A DNA stretch of 64,000 nt from Parabacteroides sp. (GCA_019417325.1 DXVO01000020.1:124001-188000); one strand, 5' to 3'; shown: positions 41,287 to 51,186, counted from the stretch's first letter. Translations and numbers: made by a program. The notes: generated by a model from the letters alone, not told the origin.

Positions 41287-42545
41287 CGTAAAATTAACCG
41301 TTCATTCTCACCAAACAAGTCGTATCCGGAAATAATCACCTTCTCTCCCGGTTGTACACCTTCCACCACCTCATAATACTGAGGATTCTGCCGCCCCAGA
41401 CGGACAGGACGGCGGCGGGCAGTTTTTTCCTCTTCATCCACCACATAAACATATTCGCCACCGCTCGCCTGATAAAAACTTCCGCGTGGAATAATCACCG
41501 CTTGCACAGGAACGCCCAATTGCAGGTTCAGGTGGTAGGTTTGCCCGGCACGAATATTCTCCGGCCTGCCGGAAACAAAATGCAAGTCGGTACGGAACTG
41601 TCCTTCCCGTACTTCAGGATAGACTTTCGTGACTTCCATATCATAACTTTTCCCCTCACGTTCGAAGCTGGCGGGAAGACCGGGCATGACACGTTCCACA
41701 TAATGTTCGTCAATCTTTGCTTCCACTTTCAGTTCGGGAGTGATTACCTGGCCGATACGTTCTCCCTGGGCGATGGACTGCCCGATTTGGGCTTCAAGAT
41801 TCCCTAACTGCCCGTCTACAGGGGCTTTTACCTTTAAATTCTCCAGGCGTTCGCGTACCAGAATAAGGCTCTTCTTCATATTACGGATATTCTCATCCAG
41901 ACTCTGGAGTTGGCTGGTACGGAAAAGGTCGTCCTGCTTGATGCGCTCGTCCACAACGGCAAGCTGCCCATGGGCCGCTTCATAATCTTCCTGTGCCTGT
42001 AGATAATCTTCCCGAGCCAAAAGGTTCTTCTTATACAGGCGCTCATATTGCTTGAATCGGCGTTCCTTCTGTATCAGTTCCTTGCTCAGGGCAATACGGT
42101 CCTGCTTCAACCGGAGATGTTCCTGTTCCATGCTGATACGGGTATTACGAAGCTCGTTCTCCTGATAAGCAAGGTCGGCTTCGCTCTGCAAGATACCGAT
42201 ATTCAGAAGCGGGTTGCTAAGGCGAAGAATAACATCACCGGCTTTCACTTGTGTTCCTTCCTCAATCAGGCGCTCTTCCACACGACCTCCCTCTACGGCA
42301 TCGAGGTAGATAATACGGTCGGGAAGTACCTGACCGATTACACGGATATAGTCGTTAAACTCTCCTTTCTGCACGGTAGCAATCGTTATACGCTCCTTCT
42401 CCACCTTCATGGAAGAAGAGGTATCCCGAAAGATAAACCATAAAAGACAGAGGATCACAAAAATGCCTCCTCCCAGGGTATATATATGTTTTTTCTTAAA
42501 ACGGGACTTCCGTTCGATACGGGTGTCCATATTGTTGTGTATCAT
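41283..42545 (-). CDS. HlyD/MacA-type periplasmic adaptor
   Basis: 420 residues. One N-terminal span (about 20-40), then a lipoyl half (VIGQVLPDRIIYLDAVEGGRVEERLIEEGTQVKAGDVIL), a long coiled coil (about 110-225) and the second lipoyl half (KVKAPVDGQLGNLEAQIGQSIAQGERIGQV). Beta-barrel and membrane-proximal domains (IIPRGSFYQASGGEYVYVVDEE) follow. It bridges the FtsX permeases and the TolC protein encoded beside it. A start six codons later (MDTR) is also possible. Confidence 0.93.
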   Translation of the reverse strand: MIHNNMDTRIERKSRFKKKHIYTLGGGIFVILCLLWFIFRDTSSSMKVEKERITIATVQKGEFNDYIRVIGQVLPDRIIYLDAVEGGRVEERLIEEGTQVKAGDVILRLSNPLLNIGILQSEADLAYQENELRNTRISMEQEHLRLKQDRIALSKELIQKERRFKQYERLYKKNLLAREDYLQAQEDYEAAHGQLAVVDERIKQDDLFRTSQLQSLDENIRNMKKSLILVRERLENLKVKAPVDGQLGNLEAQIGQSIAQGERIGQVITPELKVEAKIDEHYVERVMPGLPASFEREGKSYDMEVTKVYPEVREGQFRTDLHFVSGRPENIRAGQTYHLNLQLGVPVQAVIIPRGSFYQASGGEYVYVVDEEEKTARRRPVRLGRQNPQYYEVVEGVQPGEKVIISGYDLFGENERLILR

Positions 42546-42574
42546 ATGGATAGATTATTTTATTTTTCTGGTTG

Positions 42575-43927
42575 TTACAAGAATGTACCTGTCTGGTAGA
42601 ACCGTACGGTCCGCTGTTTCAAATCATACTGTAACCGGGTACGTATCAATTCTGCTTTTGCACTGATATACAGATTACGTTTCTCCATCAGTTCAAATAC
42701 GGAGATCATTCCTTCTTCCCATTTTTCTTCATTCTCCTTCAGCGTTATCGTTGCAGCACGCAATTGTTCCAGAGCTTGCCGGTTTTCATCCGCTGCTGCC
42801 TGAAGGGATATATATGCCTCATCTATTCCCTTATACAGCGCCAAACGTTGTTGCTCGTTCTCATTCCGTACCTGCTGGAGACGAAAGCGTTCTTTCCGCA
42901 CCTGTGTCCAACGTGAAAAGCCGCTAAACAAGGGGAATGACACACTTAACCCGATATATTTCTTCAGGTTATTTTCCATTTGCCTGTTAAAAGGAAGAAT
43001 ACCACCGTTATCGTCCTTCATTGTCCCGTAGTAGCCGGAGTTAAGGCTAAATTCTGCACGGACAGAAGGGGAAAAAGTACCGGATGCAATTGCCAAAGAT
43101 TTACGGGATGCCTTTTCTTTTAATTCCATTGCCTGAAATTCCGGCAAAACAGATTCGGAAACGGCATAAAGTTCATTGGATGAAAGCGGAAATATCGTAT
43201 TTTGTTCCGGTTGCTCTTCATTAGTAATAACCAATGTATCATCCGCTGTCATATTCAACAATTCTTTCAGGGCCAATAGAGACAACCGGGTACTGTTTGC
43301 TTTTACTGTTTCCTGGTATATATCGGATTGCAGGCGGGCATTCACTTCCTGCAAATCAGAAGGAGAACGCATGCCCAAATCTATAAACTCAAGCATTTGT
43401 TCCTTGTACCGCTCGCTCAGCTTACGCTGTTCGATGGCCAACTCATATATTTTCTCCTGAAAACTTAGGGTATAAAAGGCATCCATCACCTCAAAAGCCA
43501 CCCGGTTCTCTTCCACTTTCTCCGATAAGCCATAGATTTGCTTATTCAATTTCCGGAACTGTAGGCGGTTCACACGGGTAAATCCATAAAAAACAGGCAA
43601 GGAGATATTCAGCCCGAGCGTACTTTCCAAAAAGGCAGATGAGGTATATAAATTGGTTTCCGGGTCTATCGAACGCCCCATCCGGCGTCCCAAAGCACCG
43701 ACTGCTTCTACGGAGGGTAAGAAGTCACCCACCGCAGCAGTAAAATCCTCCCGGGCAATACGAGTATCCAGCCGGTCGTTTTTAAGACGCAGGTTCTGCT
43801 CCACGGCATAGTGCATACAATCTTCTACCGTCCACGGTTCCTGTCCTTTGGCTTCACCTATATAAAAAAGAGAAATAAGCAAAAGCAGTTTTCTAAAAGG
43901 CTGTTGTGTTATTTGTTTTAATTCCAT
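42575..43927 (-). CDS. TolC-family outer membrane efflux protein
   Basis: 450 residues. A signal peptide (cleavage near 28, EAKG/QEP) is followed by two OEP repeats rich in long helices, for example WTVEDCMHYAVEQNLRLKNDRLDTRIAREDF at the start and QVRNENEQQRLALYKGIDEAYISLQAAADEN in the second half. It forms the outer-membrane tunnel of the efflux complex. First gene of the five-gene operon. Confidence 0.93.
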   Translation of the reverse strand: MELKQITQQPFRKLLLLISLFYIGEAKGQEPWTVEDCMHYAVEQNLRLKNDRLDTRIAREDFTAAVGDFLPSVEAVGALGRRMGRSIDPETNLYTSSAFLESTLGLNISLPVFYGFTRVNRLQFRKLNKQIYGLSEKVEENRVAFEVMDAFYTLSFQEKIYELAIEQRKLSERYKEQMLEFIDLGMRSPSDLQEVNARLQSDIYQETVKANSTRLSLLALKELLNMTADDTLVITNEEQPEQNTIFPLSSNELYAVSESVLPEFQAMELKEKASRKSLAIASGTFSPSVRAEFSLNSGYYGTMKDDNGGILPFNRQMENNLKKYIGLSVSFPLFSGFSRWTQVRKERFRLQQVRNENEQQRLALYKGIDEAYISLQAAADENRQALEQLRAATITLKENEEKWEEGMISVFELMEKRNLYISAKAELIRTRLQYDLKQRTVRFYQTGTFL

Positions 43928-43941
43928 TATGCAAACAGTAA

Positions 43942-43957
43942 GACAAACGGCGTGCCA
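43942..43957 (-). promoter_or_regulatory. Sigma-54-like promoter of the efflux operon (doubtful)
   Basis: Minus strand TGGCACGCCGTTTGTC: the -24 half TGGCACG matches fully; the -12 half is TTGTC instead of TTGCA. A divergent NtrC-type activator gene and palindromic sites 55-85 bases upstream support it. Against it, the transcript would start only about 3 bases before the ATG. Confidence 0.35.
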
Positions 43958-44010
43958 CTTTTTTAATAGATTGATTATCAGTACAGGCTTTTAGCTTTTC
44001 AATTTTCACT

Positions 44011-44038
44011 GTAAAATATTTTGACGGTAAAACGTCAA
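44011..44038. promoter_or_regulatory. Putative activator site upstream of the efflux operon
   Basis: Contains the perfect inverted repeat TTGACG-N6-CGTCAA (44021-44038) overlapping GTAAAATATTTTGAC (44011-44025). The 13-mer AAATATTTTGACG (44014-44026) is repeated at 44202-44214 in front of the activator gene. Confidence 0.55.
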
Positions 44039-44198
44039 GTTTTTTTACACTGCCACTCCTACATTATTTTTTTCACTCTTCCTATATTAAGTTTCCCCTT
44101 TTCATAAAGAAACCCCTGTTTAGCAGCTTAAACAACTACCGGATTTAAGTCTAATAAAAATAGAAAAAGACCCGGGGTATAATTTATAAATGTAAAGT

Positions 44199-44214
44199 GT
44201 CAAATATTTTGACG
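44199..44214. promoter_or_regulatory. Putative activator site upstream of the NtrC-type regulator gene
   Basis: Palindrome GTCAAA-TAT-TTTGAC (44199-44213), sharing the 13-mer AAATATTTTGACG with the site at 44014. It is 52 bases before the regulator ATG at 44266 and suggests autoregulation. Confidence 0.5.
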
Positions 44215-44265
44215 CTCTCTTGCAAGCTATTAGGAAAGCCGATACCTTTACAAAAAAATGATTGT

Positions 44266-45609
44266 ATGCAAGCCGGAACTGTCCTCATAGTAGATGATAA
44301 TAAAAGTGTATTGACCTCACTCGAACTTCTTTTGGAAGATATCTTTGAGCAGGTGGAAACCGCATCCAATCCCAATCATATCCTCTCCGTACTGGACACA
44401 CAGGCTGTAAGCCTCGTTATCCTCGATATGAACTTTTCCGCTGGAGTAAATACAGGCAATGAAGGCTTATTCTGGTTACGGAGAATACAGGAAATCGCTC
44501 CCGGACTTCCGGTTATTATGCTGACAGCTTATGGGGATGTGGAACTTGCCGTTAAAGCATTGAAAAGCGGAGCGGTAGATTTCGTACTGAAACCCTGGGA
44601 TAATGATACACTACTGGAAAAAATACAGACCGCTTTACAAGCAGTAGCATCCGATACAACCGGACATAAAAAGAAGACCGATACCCGTACTTCCGAACCG
44701 GCAATGATTATCGGGCATTCGCCTGTAATGATGAAACTGATAAAAGTCGTTACCAAAGTAGCTAAAACCGATGCCAATGTACTGATTACCGGAGAAAACG
44801 GAACAGGCAAAGAGATGCTGGCACGGGAAATTCACCGCTTATCTCTTCGCAGCCGTAACAAGATGGTAAATGTGGACATGGGAGCCGTTAGCGAATCCCT
44901 TTTTGAAAGTGAACTGTTCGGACACGAGCGGGGAGCTTTTACCGACGCTTACGAAAGCCGCCCCGGCAAATTTGAGGCAGCCAATGGAGGGACTCTTTTT
45001 CTGGATGAAATAGGAAACCTGCCACTGGCTCTACAGGCAAAACTACTTACCGCCCTGCAAAACCGCGAAATTACCCGTCTCGGCAGTAACCGGAAAATAC
45101 CCATAGATATCCGGCTGATAGCAGCTACCAACCGCAATCTTCCGGAAATGATTACCCAATCCCTTTTTCGGGAAGACCTTTATTATCGTATAAATACCAT
45201 ACATATCGAAATTCCGCCTTTACGAAAACGACGGGAAGACATTCTACTTTTCACCGACTATTTTATGAAGAAATATACGGACCAATACAAACGTCCGGGA
45301 TTGACACTCCATCCGCAGGCTGCCGGGAAACTACAAAACTATGATTGGCCAGGAAATATCCGCGAGCTTCAACATACCATAGAAAAGGCGGTTATCCTCT
45401 CTGAAAAGAATATCATCCGTGCTGCCGACCTGTTTATCCGTCCCGGTAAAACTTCAACATTCAACGAAAGTGCCAATCTGGAAGATATAGAGCGGCAGGC
45501 TATCGAGGCTGCCATTACACAAAATGACGGAAATCTCACAGCCGCGGCAGAACAATTAGGGGTCAGCCGCCAGACTTTATATAATAAGTTGAAACGTTTC
45601 AATATGTAA
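44266..45609 (+). CDS. NtrC-family sigma-54-dependent response regulator
   Basis: 447 residues. Receiver domain with VLIVDDNKSV and phosphoryl acceptor Asp in LVILDMNF; central AAA+ domain with Walker A GENGTGKEML, the sigma-54 contact loop as GAFTDA (usual form GAFTGA) and Walker B GGTLFLDEIG. A C-terminal Fis-like helix-turn-helix (NLTAAAEQLGVSRQTLYNKLKRF) ends it. A GTG at 44197 lies in the operator-like palindrome, so the ATG at 44266 is preferred. It is divergent from the efflux operon and followed by its kinase gene. Confidence 0.93.
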   Translation: MQAGTVLIVDDNKSVLTSLELLLEDIFEQVETASNPNHILSVLDTQAVSLVILDMNFSAGVNTGNEGLFWLRRIQEIAPGLPVIMLTAYGDVELAVKALKSGAVDFVLKPWDNDTLLEKIQTALQAVASDTTGHKKKTDTRTSEPAMIIGHSPVMMKLIKVVTKVAKTDANVLITGENGTGKEMLAREIHRLSLRSRNKMVNVDMGAVSESLFESELFGHERGAFTDAYESRPGKFEAANGGTLFLDEIGNLPLALQAKLLTALQNREITRLGSNRKIPIDIRLIAATNRNLPEMITQSLFREDLYYRINTIHIEIPPLRKRREDILLFTDYFMKKYTDQYKRPGLTLHPQAAGKLQNYDWPGNIRELQHTIEKAVILSEKNIIRAADLFIRPGKTSTFNESANLEDIERQAIEAAITQNDGNLTAAAEQLGVSRQTLYNKLKRFNM

Positions 45610-45615
45610 GGACAT

Positions 45616-46677
45616 ATGCTATTCAGTACACGGTTATATATACGGATATTCATACAGGTAGCGATCATCGTCATCATTGCCGGACTGGGTATTGCCGGAA
45701 TCATAACCGGACGGGCGATTATCCTGGGATGTATTGCCATATTAATAGCACTCTGGCTAATCGGCGCATTGGTCGCTTACCTGAACGCATCCAACCGGCG
45801 GATACAATTATTCTTGGATGCCATCCAGGACAATGAGTCCATGCTTTATTTTCCTGAAGATACGGGAAGCGAAGAACAACGCCGCCTGCATATAGCATTC
45901 AACCGTATCCATAAATTGATGAAGGAAAACAAACGGAAAGAGTTCGACCGCGAACTCTACCGGAAAGAATATGAGGCATATGATAAACTCATGCATGTTC
46001 TGACACATGAAATCATGAACTCGATAGCCCCTATCGTTTCTCTTTCAGGCACTCTCCTGTCCTATTTTCAATCGAAAGATACCTCAAAAGAGGCCAAAGA
46101 GATTACCGAAGCAACCGTTCGTAAAACGATTCGTGGGCTGGACACCATCAAAAACCAAGGACAGAGCCTGATACATTTTACGGATTCTTACCGCAGCTTG
46201 TCAGGATTACAACCTCCCGTCCCTAAAAAATTCTCGCTGACCCGCTTGCTGCAAAATATACAGCTATTGCATACCCCGGATATGCAACAACAGCATATTT
46301 CTTTCAGATTGGAACTATACGAGCCTGAAATCGAAATAACAGCAGATGAAAAACTTCTTTCTCAAACCTTGATAAACCTGTTGAAAAATGCCATGCAAGC
46401 ACTGGAAGGGCAGGAAGACAAACAAATAAACATCCGTGTGAACCGGAATAAACAACTGCTAATAATAGAAGTGACAGACAACGGGTCAGGCATCCCTACC
46501 GAAATGCAAGAAGATATATTCGTTCCCTTCTTCACTACCAAATCCTCCGGGACAGGAATCGGCCTCAGCCTGTCGCGCCAGATTATCCAGATGCATGGGG
46601 GTAACCTGTCCGTCCAGTCCATTCCTTATGCAGAGACTTGTTTCAGGATTGTTTTACCCACAAAGTCTTACTCGTAA
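45616..46677 (+). CDS. Membrane histidine kinase (NtrB/NtrY-like)
   Basis: 353 residues. Two spans at the N-terminus (about 8-28 and 33-55), a linker, HisKA with the phospho-His in LMHVLTHEIMNSIAPI, and HATPase_c with NLLKNAMQAL, VTDNGSGIP and GTGIGLSLSRQI. It has no large periplasmic sensor. It begins 6 bases after the regulator gene, so they form one operon. Its last 35 bases overlap the convergent CPBP gene. Confidence 0.92.
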   Translation: MLFSTRLYIRIFIQVAIIVIIAGLGIAGIITGRAIILGCIAILIALWLIGALVAYLNASNRRIQLFLDAIQDNESMLYFPEDTGSEEQRRLHIAFNRIHKLMKENKRKEFDRELYRKEYEAYDKLMHVLTHEIMNSIAPIVSLSGTLLSYFQSKDTSKEAKEITEATVRKTIRGLDTIKNQGQSLIHFTDSYRSLSGLQPPVPKKFSLTRLLQNIQLLHTPDMQQQHISFRLELYEPEIEITADEKLLSQTLINLLKNAMQALEGQEDKQINIRVNRNKQLLIIEVTDNGSGIPTEMQEDIFVPFFTTKSSGTGIGLSLSRQIIQMHGGNLSVQSIPYAETCFRIVLPTKSYS

Positions 46678-47407
46678 CCTGCCATCCGAGGTGATTTTTC
46701 TTTTTATAAATAACTGTCAACATTATAGCCACAACAATCGTCAATATCCGAATCAGGTTACACCCAATATCTCCGGCTGCTCCAGGGCTCACCTTAAACA
46801 AAATCCAGGACATATTCATCAGCGTATGCATACCTATGCTACACCATAAATTATAATTCCATTCCACATAAAGCCAGGCGAAAAATACACCCCCTAAAAC
46901 CGTTATTCCAAATGCTGCTAGTGAAGAAAGTAAATCATGCCCCTGATAGATATGCAACAAACCAAAAGGCAAAGCCGATATCAATACTGCCGGTATGAAT
47001 CCCCATTTTGCATAACGGAAAAGTTGTCCGAAAACAAATCCCCTGTAAATCAGTTCTTCAAAGAAACCGGCAATACAAATAGAATAGCATAAATTATCAA
47101 TCGATATGTCTTTATAAAAAGAACCCAGTAGAGCAAACCCTATAAACATAGGAAGTGTTGCACACAAAGACATACCCCATCCCGTCAATATCCTTTTTGA
47201 CAAACCTAAACTATACAGTATATCCCTTTTGTGGTGAATCATAAAGAGTGCGATCAAAGGAAGGATGCCACATAAACTATAAGATACCAGATAATACAGG
47301 GATGTGGAATCAGGCAACCAGCCACTTACCAGATGTATCAACAGACCTTTCCGCCAACAAACAAAAAACAAAGCGAATGCAATTAATAGGATAATAGACT
47401 TTTTCAT
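46643..47407 (-). CDS. CPBP-family intramembrane metalloprotease
   Basis: 254 residues, about eight spans. The ABI/CPBP motifs are present: FFEELIYRGFVFGQL (EExxxR), FGLLHI (FxxxH) and SIGMHTLMN (HxxxN). Members cleave prenylated or other membrane proteins, and some give self-immunity to bacteriocins, but this one is not within the peptide island. Its 3' end overlaps the kinase gene on the other strand. Confidence 0.9.
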   Translation of the reverse strand: MKKSIILLIAFALFFVCWRKGLLIHLVSGWLPDSTSLYYLVSYSLCGILPLIALFMIHHKRDILYSLGLSKRILTGWGMSLCATLPMFIGFALLGSFYKDISIDNLCYSICIAGFFEELIYRGFVFGQLFRYAKWGFIPAVLISALPFGLLHIYQGHDLLSSLAAFGITVLGGVFFAWLYVEWNYNLWCSIGMHTLMNMSWILFKVSPGAAGDIGCNLIRILTIVVAIMLTVIYKKKNHLGWQVTSKTLWVKQS

Positions 47408-47546
47408 AACATGGATACTGTTTCATTTTTCCGGCAAAATAAACAGGGAATCACAGAATTTACAAGCAACCGGGACAGACTGCTCTATTTAGTGACCAAA
47501 CACAAATCCATGCATTCTATCCCGCATTTCAGGGATAAACAACACA

Positions 47547-48437
47547 TCAACCTTTATTTAAAACAGTATTCAAATCTTTTATATAAGTGCGGGAAACCGG
47601 AACTTCCAGCTCCGTTCCATGAAGAGACAAACGGTATCCTTGTGCATTTCCGTTCACATTCACAATCTTGTCCGTATTTACTATATATGCACGGTGACAA
47701 CGGATAAAGCAACCGTAAGTATCCAATACTTCTTCAACCTGTTTGATTGTCGAACGGAATAATTTATGTTTTACAGTTCCTTCCTCCTGATAATAAACAG
47801 AAACATAATTACCTGACGATTCCAGAAAAAGTACCTCCCTCGGATTTACAGCAACCTCTTCTCTAGCACTTCCGCTTAAAGTTATTTTTTCCGTAGTTGT
47901 CATTTGTATCCCGATACGTTCGGAGAGAAGTTTATTTAATTGTCCGGCAGCTTTAAGATTGCGTTTTAATGTTCTGTTCTTTGCCATAAAAATACCGAAG
48001 CACATCGGAATAAGCGCTATAGTAACGGCCGCTATCATATCAATGAAAAAAATACGGAAAAACATCGCATTCCCGTATTCATCCGGAGCATGCCCCACAA
48101 GAAAAAAATAATCATAAACAAAAGTGCATAATCCACCACTGAGTAGAAACAATGTATAGTTGAGGATACTTTTCCCTACCGTCCAGGACTCCGGAGCATA
48201 GTACTTAGTGAATAAGCGGGGTAAAAGGATAAATACACCTATCGCATTCCCTACTGCAATCAAGACAAAAACCAGTAGCACCCATAATTGAGGAATAGTA
48301 TTCAGCCTGTATTGGAAAGGTTCAAATACAGCTAATATCAAAGCAACAAGAACTCCATATAAAGCAACCGTAAACCAAGGTCTGTCGTCTATTATAGCCG
48401 GTTGCCCTAAATAGGTAGATAGTTTCCCCTCTTTCAT
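47547..48437 (-). CDS. Membrane-bound LytTR DNA-binding regulator
   Basis: 296 residues. Four predicted spans in the first 150 residues are followed by a linker helix and a C-terminal LytTR domain (about 190-296: NPREVLFLESSGNYVSVYYQEE, RCHRAYIVNTDKI, LEVPVSRTYIKDL). No receiver domain is attached. It starts 3 bases after the DUF3108 gene stop, suggesting co-transcription with the genes at 48441-52553. Confidence 0.9.
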   Translation of the reverse strand: MKEGKLSTYLGQPAIIDDRPWFTVALYGVLVALILAVFEPFQYRLNTIPQLWVLLVFVLIAVGNAIGVFILLPRLFTKYYAPESWTVGKSILNYTLFLLSGGLCTFVYDYFFLVGHAPDEYGNAMFFRIFFIDMIAAVTIALIPMCFGIFMAKNRTLKRNLKAAGQLNKLLSERIGIQMTTTEKITLSGSAREEVAVNPREVLFLESSGNYVSVYYQEEGTVKHKLFRSTIKQVEEVLDTYGCFIRCHRAYIVNTDKIVNVNGNAQGYRLSLHGTELEVPVSRTYIKDLNTVLNKG

Positions 48438-48440
48438 ATG

Positions 48441-49331
48441 CTAATAATCCCGCTGGGGAACAACAATACGGGAATTCAACGGATAACGAAGCCCTTTGGA
48501 TTCCCGGTAGTAAACCTCCGCCGCTCCCAGCTTCAGTTTGGCACGGATACGGACAGGGATACGGTTCTCATCGTCTCCAATCCATATTTCGGCAGCGGCT
48601 TTACTTTGGGTAAAAGCCTCATCAAAAATATCTATGTAAAAATGACGGGTCTTATATTTCACATTTCCCCTTTCCACAACCTGTTGTCCGGTATATCTGT
48701 AACTGATATTTACCAAATCCCTCCCCAATGCAACGATAAAAGGAAATTCGTCCCCATTCTTTATCGTATCCCAACTTAAGGAGCGGAGATACATGGTTGC
48801 AGCCAACATATCGAACATATATTTTCCGGAAGTATACAAAGTGGTATCGATTTTCGTCTCTTCCAGATTATACCGACGGGAACGAGCAAAAATACTGTCT
48901 TCTTTATAAGAGAAATGCAGGTCGTCCACCAGATAATAATGTCCTTCATCCGAACGTTTTTCAGATTTAAGCAACAACATCTCCTTTGAAAAGTAACAGT
49001 TCATCGTATCCCGCATCGGAAAGACTTTTTCAAACAGACCGACTGTATTGAAAAGCAACCGGTAATGGTAAGCCGGATTTTCTTTATACGTAGCCTTATC
49101 TACGGACAACTTGGCAAGTCCGGCACGAGGCATCAATAGTCCCCACTTAAAATACAAATCATACTGGACCTCTTCTCCCACGCCAAACCGCTCTTCAGCA
49201 GGAATTGTTTGCGCATCAACAATTCCCGGCAACAAGAATAGAAGTAATACCCCATATATCCTCAAATACTTAGAACGGCAAACCGGTAGTTCCCGTAGTA
49301 TTCTGAGTATTTGTTTGCTGTTGTCCTTCAT
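48441..49331 (-). CDS. DUF3108 family exported protein
   Basis: 296 residues from the ATG at 49331, which overlaps the previous gene by 62 bases. A TTG at 49265, five bases beyond the previous stop, would give a neat signal peptide (MRIYGVLLLFLLPGIVDA) and may be the true start. The domain (FGVGEEVQYDLYFKWGLLMPRAGLAKLSV onward) matches DUF3108, a periplasmic or surface family of unknown role. Next to an Ig-like lipoprotein and the LytTR gene. Confidence 0.82.
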   Translation of the reverse strand: MKDNSKQILRILRELPVCRSKYLRIYGVLLLFLLPGIVDAQTIPAEERFGVGEEVQYDLYFKWGLLMPRAGLAKLSVDKATYKENPAYHYRLLFNTVGLFEKVFPMRDTMNCYFSKEMLLLKSEKRSDEGHYYLVDDLHFSYKEDSIFARSRRYNLEETKIDTTLYTSGKYMFDMLAATMYLRSLSWDTIKNGDEFPFIVALGRDLVNISYRYTGQQVVERGNVKYKTRHFYIDIFDEAFTQSKAAAEIWIGDDENRIPVRIRAKLKLGAAEVYYRESKGLRYPLNSRIVVPQRDY

Positions 49332-51186
49332 CTTTGTAGTTTCTCTTCTTTTTGGTTACTTCCTTGGGCTTATTCTTGGTAATTTCAAGCGCCTTTTGCT
49401 GGTAAACAGGGGTTGCATAGACGTCCCAGGTCTCTTCCACATCCCAGTTCTGCATCACCTCATATCGCTTAGGCGAATAAAAGACCTCTTCCGGCTGTAG
49501 TTTCGACTCATAATTACCGGTATCCCATTTCCCATTGTTATTTGTATCTATCACAATACGGGCATAATACTTATCCGGCTTCAAGTCCATGAAAAGCACA
49601 CCGCCATCTTTTACCTTTGCTTTCCTTATAGGGGCATCGCTCATATTCAACAATTCCACAAATGCAGTCGTATCCACCCCCACTATATTGAGATACAGAT
49701 GTCCGTAATCCTCCTTAGTCTTCAGTTTAAACTCGCCCGAATACTTATCGTTCCATTTACCATAAATACTGGTTATGGCTGTCGAGTCAACTTGCAGGCG
49801 ATATTGCTCCGCATACTTCCACGGACGCAGGATATAATACTTCAACAGATTCGTGGAATCCTGGAAAAAGTCAAAATCCACATCCGTCCAGGTCGAATCA
49901 ACCATCTGATTGACCTTAAATAAGTCTTTGTTGAGATTCACTACCGGCTCCGTGAAAACAACGGATACCGTATCCGTCATATCCATCGACCCCGGCGCAT
50001 TCACCTGCATACCCAGGAATACAGTCGGTTCAGGTTCATCATCTTTCTTCTTTTTCTTCTTTGTAACCGGACGTTTACGCATAAACAACTCGAGCGTATC
50101 AGTCTGGGGACGCAAAATATTCAGGGAATCGCTCTTAGGGTAAGTAACTTCCAATTGCAACGTATCTTTTTGCCATACGGTAGAATCAGTCAGCCAGAAA
50201 GTAAGTTCTTTTCCTTCATCCATTTTTTGGGCAAGAAACCAACTACTGTCCGCCGGAGTAAAATTCAGAGGGACAATAGCAGGCAATGTATCCATCCTGC
50301 CATTAAAACGTAAAGTAAATATCTTTTCATCGGGACGTTCCGGTCTTGTCATATACTGACGGGCAAAGTCTTCTTTGAACAGACGCAGAACCACATCATC
50401 CGGAAAATAGCGGGTATATTCAACCGTTCGGATTGTATCTACCGTCAAACTGTCTTTCCAGGTCGTGTCCTGACGGGTTGTCAGTTCACTGGTCGGTATA
50501 ATTAAAGAATCGATAAATGCAATATCTTCTCCCGGCTGGTCGAATTTATAATCACGGTTCACATCATTCAGAGCATAAATACGATACGTTCCCGGTTTGA
50601 TATTACGGATTGTGAACCGTCCTTTATCATTCGTACGGGAAGTCCGGTCAAACGGAAGTTTTACAAAAGCGGAATCTTCAAGATTACTGTGCAAACCAAT
50701 CGTAATACCCGGCATCGGTTCCAGGTTTTCGGCATTCAGCACAATACCTGCCACTTCAAGCGTATCGATTACGCTACCGGTAGAAAATGCAAAAGTGAAA
50801 TTCTCATAGATATTATTTTCGTGCGTGTCCGAAATCGAATTTGTAAAGTCCAATGTATAGGTAGTACTGTCCCTTAGCGTATCCCTCAGTTCCACCATCA
50901 CCTTACGTCCGGCAGTACGGATGACCGGCAACTCTTTTTGGGGAGGAGTGATAATCACATTTTCCGAAGGCTTATCGAGCTGGATTAATTCATCAAAAAG
51001 GATTTCAATATTTTTCCCTTTAAAATTAGTCTCGTTGGGCACGGGTTTACTGCTTACAAATTTAGGAGGATTTTCATCATAAGGACCTCCGTTGGGGGTT
51101 CCTATATTGGCACAGGAATAGATAACAACAAGTAAAAGTATTCCGTAGATAATGCGGAGCGAATTACGTATATATGTATGCTTCAT
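49270..51186 (-). CDS. Ig-like (Big_5) domain lipoprotein
   Basis: 638 residues. Signal peptide with lipobox VIYSC (Cys near 26), then an Ig-like domain (PPKFVSSKPVPNETNFKGKNIEILFDELIQL ... LDFTNSISDTHENN). Carboxypeptidase-regulatory-like repeats (GRFTIRNIKPGTYRIYALNDVNRDYKFDQPGEDIAF), a lysine-rich patch near 375 and a C-terminal threonine/glutamine-rich tail follow. A surface lipoprotein of the type common in Bacteroidetes; function unknown. Confidence 0.85.
   Translation of the reverse strand: MKHTYIRNSLRIIYGILLLVVIYSCANIGTPNGGPYDENPPKFVSSKPVPNETNFKGKNIEILFDELIQLDKPSENVIITPPQKELPVIRTAGRKVMVELRDTLRDSTTYTLDFTNSISDTHENNIYENFTFAFSTGSVIDTLEVAGIVLNAENLEPMPGITIGLHSNLEDSAFVKLPFDRTSRTNDKGRFTIRNIKPGTYRIYALNDVNRDYKFDQPGEDIAFIDSLIIPTSELTTRQDTTWKDSLTVDTIRTVEYTRYFPDDVVLRLFKEDFARQYMTRPERPDEKIFTLRFNGRMDTLPAIVPLNFTPADSSWFLAQKMDEGKELTFWLTDSTVWQKDTLQLEVTYPKSDSLNILRPQTDTLELFMRKRPVTKKKKKKDDEPEPTVFLGMQVNAPGSMDMTDTVSVVFTEPVVNLNKDLFKVNQMVDSTWTDVDFDFFQDSTNLLKYYILRPWKYAEQYRLQVDSTAITSIYGKWNDKYSGEFKLKTKEDYGHLYLNIVGVDTTAFVELLNMSDAPIRKAKVKDGGVLFMDLKPDKYYARIVIDTNNNGKWDTGNYESKLQPEEVFYSPKRYEVMQNWDVEETWDVYATPVYQQKALEITKNKPKEVTKKKRNYKDEGQQQTNTQNTTGTTGLPF

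Noticed and set aside
44209..44224. Sigma-54-like box (TTGCA) upstream of the NtrC-type gene
   Set aside because: The -12 half fits but the -24 half lacks GG; overlaps the palindromic site instead.
46643..47407. CPBP protease considered as immunity protein for the GG peptides
   Set aside because: It lies 24 kb from the island, lacks the TAACnnAAnGATAAC site and has other neighbours.
47411..47707. Plus-strand 98-codon frame beside the CPBP and LytTR genes
   Set aside because: Most of it is antisense to the LytTR coding region; no homology features.
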